A stretch of 64,000 nt of DNA from Actinomadura luzonensis (GTDB lineage: Bacteria > Actinomycetota > Actinomycetes > Streptosporangiales > Streptosporangiaceae). A program made the position numbers and the translations under genes. The stretch's first letter is position 1. Each line of letters begins with the position of its first letter. A model generated the notes under the pieces. The model was not told where the DNA came from. It saw only the letters and a program-made list of their open reading frames with translations, and made no database searches. Below, piece after piece: positions 58,245 to 64,000 of this stretch. The stretch covers positions 1,488,001 through 1,552,000 of the forward strand of contig NZ_JAKRKC020000002.1 of NCBI RefSeq assembly GCF_022664455.2, read 5' to 3'.

Positions 58245-59288
58245 CCGCCTCCGGGCGTCTTCCTCGCCGACGAGCGCGCCGTCGCGGTCAGCATCGTCCT
58301 CGCCGCCCGCATGCGGCTGTCCTGGCTCGGCGCGGCCGGCCTGGCCCGCGTCGTCGCCCGCGGCGGCCGGCTGGCCGGGCTGATCGCCACCGGCGGGCAC
58401 TTCATGGCCGCCGCCGGCGCGACCCGGCTCGGGCCGGTCAGCCGCCGCTTCGAACTGTTCTCGGTGCACCGGCCGCTGCCGGAGCTGGTCGCCGCGCTCA
58501 ACCGGTACCGGCCCGCGGTCCTGCTCGGCTACGGCAGCGTCATCGCGCTGCTGGCCGCCGAGCAGGCGGCCGGACGGCTGCGCATCGACCCCGTCCTCGT
58601 GGAGCCCGCCGGGGAGAGCCTGAGCGCGGGCGAGCACGGGCGCATCGCCGCCGCCTTCCCCGACGCCCTGATCCGCGCCCCGTACGGAGGCACCGAGTGC
58701 ACGTTCCTCAGCGACGGCTGCGCCGAGGGCTGGTACCACGTCAACACCGACTGGGCGGTGCTGGAGCCGGTCGACGCCGGGCACCGGCCCACGCCGCCCG
58801 GCGAGTACTCCCACACCGTCCTGCTCAGCAACCTCGCCAACCGCGTCCAGCCGATCCTCCGCTACGACCTCGGCGACTCCGTGCTGATGCGGCCCGGCCC
58901 GTGCCCGTGCGGCGACCTGCGGCCCGCGCTGCGCGTCCAGGGACGGGCGGCCGACGTGCTCACCTTCCCCGGCGCGGACGGCGGGCAGGTCTCCGTCGCG
59001 CCGCTGGCCCTCGCCACGCTGGCCGACCGCACGCCCGGCGTCGAGCAGTACCAGGTCGTGCAGAGCGGGCCGGCGGCGCTCCAGGTGCGGCTGCGGCCCG
59101 CGGCGGGAGCCGACCCCGAGACGGTGTGGCAGGCCGTGCGCGACGGGCTCACCGGCCTGCTGGCCGCGCAGGGGCTCGCGCACGTCACCGTCGAACGGGC
59201 CGCCGAGCCGCCACGGCAGTCGGCCGGCGGCAAGTACCGCACGGTGATCCCCCTCACCGCCGGCCCGGTCCCGGCCGCCCGCCCCTGA
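58245..59288 (+). pseudogene. PaaK-like CoA ligase/adenylase, 5'-truncated
   Basis: About 347 residues remain. The frame begins at PPGVFLADERAVAVS, just after where the adenylate P-loop (SGTTG-type) should be. Later motifs are intact: RLAGLIATGGHFMAAAGATR, VLLGYGSVIALLAAEQAAG, APYGGTECTFLSDGC, LRYDLGDSVLMRPGPCPCG and a final GGKYR. Roughly the first 100 residues are absent, and upstream DNA belongs to the opposing AhpD-like gene. It is a fragment from a deletion or rearrangement. Confidence 0.75.
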
Positions 59289-59315
59289 CCGCCCGGCCCC
59301 GGCCGGTCGACCGGC

Positions 59316-62300
59316 TCAGCCCCTCGGGGTGGGCTCGGGGGTCGTCGCGGCGCGGACCAGGGACAGCGCCTCGGCCGGCGGCAACGCGTGCCCGCGGGCG
59401 AAGGCGGCGGCGTACCCGGCCTCGCCCAGGCTCTCGCGCAGCCGCGACACCAGCCGCACCACGTCCGGGTTGCCCACGTCGGGCGCGCCGCGCAGCCGCT
59501 CCGCCGCGCCCGCCAGCGTCGCCGCCCGCTCCGGCTCGCCCAGCGCGTCCCGCAGCCCGGCCGCGGCGACGGCGACCCTGGCCAGCACCGGCATGTCCCT
59601 GGCCTGCAACGTCAGCTCCACCGCCGCCACCAGGTGCCCCGCCGCCGCCTCCGGCGTCCCCCGCTCCATCGCCAGGTGCGCCCGGCCGGCCTCGACCAGG
59701 GCCCGGAACTGCGGCGCGACCGCGTACGTCGCCTCCAGCAGCTCCGCGGCCCGCTCGTACGACCGCTCCGCCCCCGCCAGGTCGCCCTCCAGCCGGGCCA
59801 GGTCGCCCAGCCCGAGATGGGCGAAGGCCACGTCGCGGTCCGGCGGGTCGCCGCCGGGCTCCAGCATCGCGCGCAGCTCGGCCCGCGCCCGCTCCACGTC
59901 GCCCATCCGGATCCGGATCAGCGCCTTCCAGCCCTGCTGGTGCAGCAGGCCGGCCTCCGGGTTCAGCTCCCGCAGCAGCGTCATGGCCTCGTCCATGGCC
60001 GCGAGCGCCGCCTCGAACGCGCCGAACACCGCGTGCGTCTCGGCCAGCGACGTCAGCGCCATCGACAGCCCCCACCGCTCGCCGGCCAGCCGGAGCTGCG
60101 CGCACCCGGCCAGCAGGTCGTCGCGCGAGCCCGCCATGTCGCCGTCGTTCTCCTTCAGCGCGGCCCGCACCACGTACAGCATGCCGCGCGTCCACGGGTC
60201 GGGATGGCCGAGCCGCCGCTCGACCACTTTCATGCCGAGCGCCGAGTCGTCGGTGAACAGGGCCAGCGCCGGCTGCAACATCGCCAGCACCGGGTGCTCG
60301 GTCAGCGGGTCCACCGCGGCGGCGGCGCGGCGCAGCTCCCGCAGCGCGGACTCGATCCTGGTGTGCCCGCCGGCCAGCGCCCCGTTGATCAGGTAGACGG
60401 CGGTGGCGATCAGGCGGGCCTCGTCCGGGGCCCGGCCCGGCATGGCGAGCGCGCGTTCCAGCCAGGCCATCGACTCGACGCCGAAGCCGCGGATCACCCA
60501 GAACGTGCCCATCGCGGCGGCCAGCCGCAGCGCGGTCGCGGCGTCGCCGGTGTCGGCGGCGTGGTGCAGGGCGGCCAGGACGTTGTCGTGCTCGGCCAGC
60601 AGCCGGTCGATCCAGGCGAGCTGCTCCTGACCGCGCAGATGCGGCTCGGCCTCCTCGGCCAGGTCACGGTAGTAGGCGGCGTGCCGGGCCCGCGCCTCGG
60701 CCAGGCGGCCGGCCGACGACAGCCGCTCCAGCCCGTACTCCCTGATCGTCTCCAGCATGCGGTAGCGGCCGTGCCCGGCCGGCTGCACGAGGGACTTGCC
60801 GACCAGGGCGGCGAGCTGGTCGAGCGTGCCGCCGGCGCGCTCGGCGGCGGCCAGCCCGAAGCCGCCCGCGAAGACGGCCAGCTGCTCGGCCAGGGCGCGC
60901 TCGCCGTCGTCGAGCAGGTCCCAGCTCCAGGCGACGACGGCGCGCAGCGTCTGGTGGCGGGGCAGCGCGGTGCGGCTGCCGCCGGTCAGCAGCAGGAAAC
61001 GGTCGTCCAGCCGGTCGGCCAGCTCGCGCGGGGTCAGGGCGCGCAGCCGCGCCGCGGCCAGCTCGATGGCGAGCGGCAGGCCGTCCAGGCGGCGGCAGAT
61101 CTCGGCGGCGACCTCCGGATCGAGGACGAGGCCGGGCTCGACGGCGGCGGCGCGGTCGGCCAGCAGCCGCACGGCGGGCTCCGGCGGCAGCGGCGGGACG
61201 GGGCTCAGCGCCTCGCCGAGGATGTTGAGCGGCTCGCGGCCGGTGGCCAGCACCTTCAGCCGCGGGCAGCGGCCCAGCAGCTCCTCGGCCAGCCGGGCGG
61301 CGGCCTCGACGACGTGCTCGCAGTTGTCCAGCACCAGCAGGACACGGCCGGGCGCCAGCACCTCGGCCAGCGTCTCCACCGTGCCGGCCGGGCCCGCCGG
61401 GCGGCCCGCGGGCAGTTGGTCGCCGAGCACGGACAGCACCGCCTGCGGCACGTCGCCCGGGTCGGTGACCGCGGCCAGCTCCACCAGCCACACCGCCGTG
61501 TGCTCCGGCAGCAGCGCCGCGGCGGCCGTGGTCGCCAGCCGGGTCTTGCCCGCGCCGCCGGGCCCGACCAGCGTGACCAGGCGGCCGGCGCGCAGCCGGT
61601 CGCGGACCCGGGCCAGCTCGGCGTCGCGGCCGACGAAGCTGGTCAGCGGGGCGCGCAGGTTGGTGCGCCGCGGGCGGGGCGGCTCGGCCCGCAGCACCGC
61701 CAGGTGGGCCTCGCGCAGCTCGGGGCCTGGATCGGCGCCCAGCTCGGCGGCCAGGGCGCGGCGGCACTCCTCGTACGCCGCCAGCGCCTCGGCGCGGCGG
61801 CCGGCCGCGTGCAGGGCCCGGACCCGCAGGGCGTGCAGGCGCTCGCGCAGGGGGTGCCGGGCGGCCTGCCCGCCCAGCTCGCCGGCCAGCCCGGCGAGGA
61901 CGTCGTCCAGCCCTCCCGCGTGGCTGTCGAGGAGCGCTTCGGCGCGGTCCTCGACGGCCGCCAGCCGGGCCTCCTCCAGCCGGACGGCGTGACCCACGAG
62001 GGACGGGTGCCCGGCCACCTCGCCCAGGGCCGGCCCCCGCCACAGCGCCAGCGCCTCGCCCAGCAGCCGCGCCCGCCCGGCCGGGTCGGCGAGGCGGCGC
62101 GCCTCGGCGGTGAGCCGTTCGAACGCCCCGGCGTCGGTCGCGGCGTCCAGCCGGTAGCCGCCGGGCACCGACGCCAGGGCCCCGGCGCCGGGCAGCGCCC
62201 GCCGCAGGCGCGAGACCAGCGACTGCAGCGCGTTGCCCGGGTCGGCGGGCGGCTCCTCCGGCCACAGGCAGCCGGTCAGCTCCTCGGCGGTGACCGGGCG

Positions 62301-62399
62301 CCCGGCGGCCAGGGCCAGCCGCGCCACGAGCAGGCGCAGCCGGGCGCCGCCGACGGCTCTCGACTCGACCTCTACCGGCCCCAGGATCCCGACGCGCAC
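59316..62399 (-). CDS. AfsR/SARP-type regulator with NTPase and TPR domains
   Basis: 1027 residues from a GTG at 62399. The N-terminal OmpR-like DNA-binding and BTAD region reads RVGILGPVEVESRAVGGARLR, GNALQSLVSRLRRALPGAG, then EEARLAAVEDRAEALLDS. The central NTPase has the P-loop LVGPGGAGKTRLATTAAAA and VLLVLDNCEHVVEAAARL. The C-terminal third is helical TPR-like (AERSYERAAELLEATYAVAP). It is a pathway-level activator; no biosynthetic cluster is adjacent in this window. Confidence 0.9.
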   Translation of the reverse strand: MRVGILGPVEVESRAVGGARLRLLVARLALAAGRPVTAEELTGCLWPEEPPADPGNALQSLVSRLRRALPGAGALASVPGGYRLDAATDAGAFERLTAEARRLADPAGRARLLGEALALWRGPALGEVAGHPSLVGHAVRLEEARLAAVEDRAEALLDSHAGGLDDVLAGLAGELGGQAARHPLRERLHALRVRALHAAGRRAEALAAYEECRRALAAELGADPGPELREAHLAVLRAEPPRPRRTNLRAPLTSFVGRDAELARVRDRLRAGRLVTLVGPGGAGKTRLATTAAAALLPEHTAVWLVELAAVTDPGDVPQAVLSVLGDQLPAGRPAGPAGTVETLAEVLAPGRVLLVLDNCEHVVEAAARLAEELLGRCPRLKVLATGREPLNILGEALSPVPPLPPEPAVRLLADRAAAVEPGLVLDPEVAAEICRRLDGLPLAIELAAARLRALTPRELADRLDDRFLLLTGGSRTALPRHQTLRAVVAWSWDLLDDGERALAEQLAVFAGGFGLAAAERAGGTLDQLAALVGKSLVQPAGHGRYRMLETIREYGLERLSSAGRLAEARARHAAYYRDLAEEAEPHLRGQEQLAWIDRLLAEHDNVLAALHHAADTGDAATALRLAAAMGTFWVIRGFGVESMAWLERALAMPGRAPDEARLIATAVYLINGALAGGHTRIESALRELRRAAAAVDPLTEHPVLAMLQPALALFTDDSALGMKVVERRLGHPDPWTRGMLYVVRAALKENDGDMAGSRDDLLAGCAQLRLAGERWGLSMALTSLAETHAVFGAFEAALAAMDEAMTLLRELNPEAGLLHQQGWKALIRIRMGDVERARAELRAMLEPGGDPPDRDVAFAHLGLGDLARLEGDLAGAERSYERAAELLEATYAVAPQFRALVEAGRAHLAMERGTPEAAAGHLVAAVELTLQARDMPVLARVAVAAAGLRDALGEPERAATLAGAAERLRGAPDVGNPDVVRLVSRLRESLGEAGYAAAFARGHALPPAEALSLVRAATTPEPTPRG

Positions 62400-62445
62400 A
62401 CGACCATGCTGCCACCGCCGCGGCGCGCGCCGTCCGGGACGCCGC

Positions 62446-63777
62446 TCAGCCGTGCCACCCGGCGACGCCGCCGGGGACCGGCGCGGCCGGGTCGTACGGC
62501 TCGCGGGTGAAGACGAACGTGTTGAGGTCCAGGTGGCCGGGGGAGACGCGCAACGTCTCGCCCGCGTAGTAGCCGTCCAGGCCCAGCCACGTCCCGTCGT
62601 CCTGCGGCACGAACCGCGAGGCCCGCCCGCCCCCGTTCAGCGGCTCCAGCGACAGGCCCCGCTCCGGCAGCAGCCGCAGCGCGTACGGCTTCGGGCCCCA
62701 GTGCCACAGGCCGGTCAGCGCCAGCAGGTCCGGGTCGGCCGCGACGGGGTGCCACTCGTCGGGCAGCCGCGGCTCGTGCTCGTCCAGGAGGTCGAGCAGG
62801 TCCGTGAGCAGCCGCCCGCTCAGCCCGCTCGTGGTGTTGGCCATGAACAGCACTCCCACGCTCTCGGCGGGGTCCGCCCACACGGTGGCGAGGAAGCCCG
62901 GCATCGACCCGGTGTGCCCGGCCAGGCGCCGCCCGCCGGCGCGGGCGAGCTGCAGGCCGAGGCCGTAGCCGCCGGTCCAGGCGTCGCCGTCGTCCACGCC
63001 GGCCGGCTCGCGCATCTCGGCCAGGGTGTCCGGGCACAGCACGCCGCCGGTGTCGCCGCACAGGAACGCCGCCCACCTGGCCAGGTCGTGCGGCGTGGAC
63101 CAGAGCTGCCCGGCCGGCCCCATCGCGGCGGCGTCGTGCTCGGGCTCGGCCAGCACCACGTCCGCCCAGGGGTGCACGGCGTAGCCGGTGGCGTGCGGGG
63201 CGCGGGGCCGCGGCGTGGTGGCGTCCATGCCGAGCGGCGCCAGCACCTCGCCGCGCACCGCCTCCCACCACGTGCCGCCGCGCAGCCGGGCGACCAGCTC
63301 GCCGAGCAGCGCGAAGCCGACGTTGGAGTAGTGGAAACGCCGGCCGGGACGGTGCTTGGCCTCCCCGGGCCCGAGCCGCCCGAGCAGGTCGTCCACCGGC
63401 ACGCCCGGGGTGCGCTCCCACCAGTCCGTGGGCGGCTCGGCGCTCAGCCCCGCGGTGTGCGACAACAACTGGGCGACGGTGAGCTGCCCGTGCGGCGCGC
63501 CGGGCAGGTGGGCGTCCAGGCGGTCGTTGAGGTCGAGCGCGCCCTCGTCGCGCAGCCGCATCACCACCACCGCCACCATCGACTTGGTGATCGAGCCGAG
63601 CCGGTACTGCGTGGCGGGGGTCGGCGGCCCGTCGCCGACCCGGCCGCGCCCGCCGAACCACGCCGTCCGCCCGTCGCGGACGATCGCCGCCGTGAGCGAG
63701 GGCACCCTGCATTCGGCCTGTTCGACGGCGAGCCGGCGCAGCAGGGCGCGGGCCGTCACGTGTCCCACCTGAGTCAT
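62446..63777 (-). CDS. Serine hydrolase, class C beta-lactamase/DD-peptidase family
   Basis: 443 residues. The catalytic tetrad SITK (S62, K65) is followed by YSN (Y150) and HTG (in AGHTGSMPG) in the correct order. The C-terminal third (about 340-443) is a separate beta domain (LLALTGLWHWGPKPYALRLL). No signal peptide is seen, so it probably acts in the cytoplasm on esters or amides. The ATG is 8 nt after TACCCT. Confidence 0.87.
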   Translation of the reverse strand: MTQVGHVTARALLRRLAVEQAECRVPSLTAAIVRDGRTAWFGGRGRVGDGPPTPATQYRLGSITKSMVAVVVMRLRDEGALDLNDRLDAHLPGAPHGQLTVAQLLSHTAGLSAEPPTDWWERTPGVPVDDLLGRLGPGEAKHRPGRRFHYSNVGFALLGELVARLRGGTWWEAVRGEVLAPLGMDATTPRPRAPHATGYAVHPWADVVLAEPEHDAAAMGPAGQLWSTPHDLARWAAFLCGDTGGVLCPDTLAEMREPAGVDDGDAWTGGYGLGLQLARAGGRRLAGHTGSMPGFLATVWADPAESVGVLFMANTTSGLSGRLLTDLLDLLDEHEPRLPDEWHPVAADPDLLALTGLWHWGPKPYALRLLPERGLSLEPLNGGGRASRFVPQDDGTWLGLDGYYAGETLRVSPGHLDLNTFVFTREPYDPAAPVPGGVAGWHG

Positions 63778-63811
63778 GGGCGACAAGGGTAGCCGCTGGG
63801 CCGGGCCCGGC

Positions 63812-64000
63812 TCAGCGGGCGGGAGCGCGGTCGAAGGCGTCGAGGATGAGCGCGGTGGCGTCCAGGGCGCGGGAGGTGACGCCCAGCCGGGCCACCTGGA
63901 CGGCGCCCGGCCAGGTGTGGCCGCCCCCGTCCACCGTGTACAGCGCCAGCGCCGTCCTCCCCGGGCACGACGTCCAGGCCCGCAGCCGCACCCCGGCGGC
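63812..64000 (-). CDS. C-terminus of an LpqC/PHB-depolymerase-like esterase (runs off the window)
   Basis: The last 62 residues of a gene whose start lies beyond 64000. SCPGRTALALYTVDGGGHTWPG matches the C-terminal strand and catalytic-His region of alpha/beta esterases of the LpqC/polyhydroxybutyrate depolymerase type, followed by TALILDAFDRAPAR. Confidence 0.7.
   Translation of the reverse strand, partial: AAGVRLRAWTSCPGRTALALYTVDGGGHTWPGAVQVARLGVTSRALDATALILDAFDRAPAR

Noticed and set aside
55853..62399. A secondary-metabolite cluster around the DrrAB-like exporter and the AfsR-like regulator
   Set aside because: No polyketide, peptide or terpene synthase is present; the only ligase is a truncated fragment.

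Overview
The window is about 64 kb of very GC-rich DNA (third codon positions almost always G or C) with the gene style of a filamentous actinomycete. Supporting signs are abundant TetR, LysR, XRE-TPR and AfsR/SARP-type regulators, a Ddn-like F420-type reductase domain, NarL-type two-component systems, leaderless genes with TANNNT -10 boxes, and a guanidine-III riboswitch whose core is nearly the same as the Thermobifida fusca one as I remember it. An order Streptosporangiales host (Nonomuraea, Actinomadura or Streptosporangium-like) is my best inference. No rRNA, tRNA, CRISPR array, insertion sequence or phage module was seen.

Layout. 1-5.7 kb: the end of a WD40 protein, a frameshifted nitronate monooxygenase, and a divergent ATP-grasp / XRE-TPR pair. 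5.8-9.4 kb: a methyltransferase, then a three-gene operon (NmrA-like oxidoreductase, PPOX protein, haloalkane dehalogenase) facing its likely TetR repressor, with two matching operators between them. 9.6-14.4 kb: TauD-type dioxygenase, two membrane proteins and a NarL-type kinase/regulator pair. 14.4-22.3 kb: DnaE with a translationally coupled zinc-ribbon protein, LysR and MerR regulators, a decayed SDR and a frameshifted hydrolase. 22.3-26.3 kb: one exported 1317-residue repeat protein with no family I recognise. 26.4-34.6 kb: MBL hydrolase plus MFS pump, a reductase-hemerythrin fusion with TetR, a cupin regulator, GNAT, and RpiR opposite a threonine synthase. 34.7-39.9 kb: secreted nuclease, then a compact biotin-type ECF transporter operon holding an acyl-CoA ligase-thiolase fusion. 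40-43 kb: ArsR/AHSA1 pair, then arsenite methyltransferase with a palindromic operator, opposite an aquaporin and a ferritin-like protein. 43-50 kb: assorted enzymes, WYL regulator, DedA and an orphan kinase. 50-58 kb: riboswitch-controlled SMR exporter, dehydrogenase, AraC, APH-type kinase, CTP-synthase-like amidotransferase, LysR and a DrrAB-type ABC exporter. 58-64 kb: degenerate AhpD, a 5'-truncated CoA ligase, a large AfsR-like regulator, a serine hydrolase and the end of an LpqC-like esterase.

The items most worth following are the bioY / ligase-thiolase / EcfA / EcfT operon with an altered thiolase active site, the guanidine-III riboswitch upstream of the SMR gene, the giant repeat protein, and the reductase-hemerythrin fusion. 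Several genes carry single-base frameshifts in G/C runs. From sequence alone, true decay cannot be told from assembly error.
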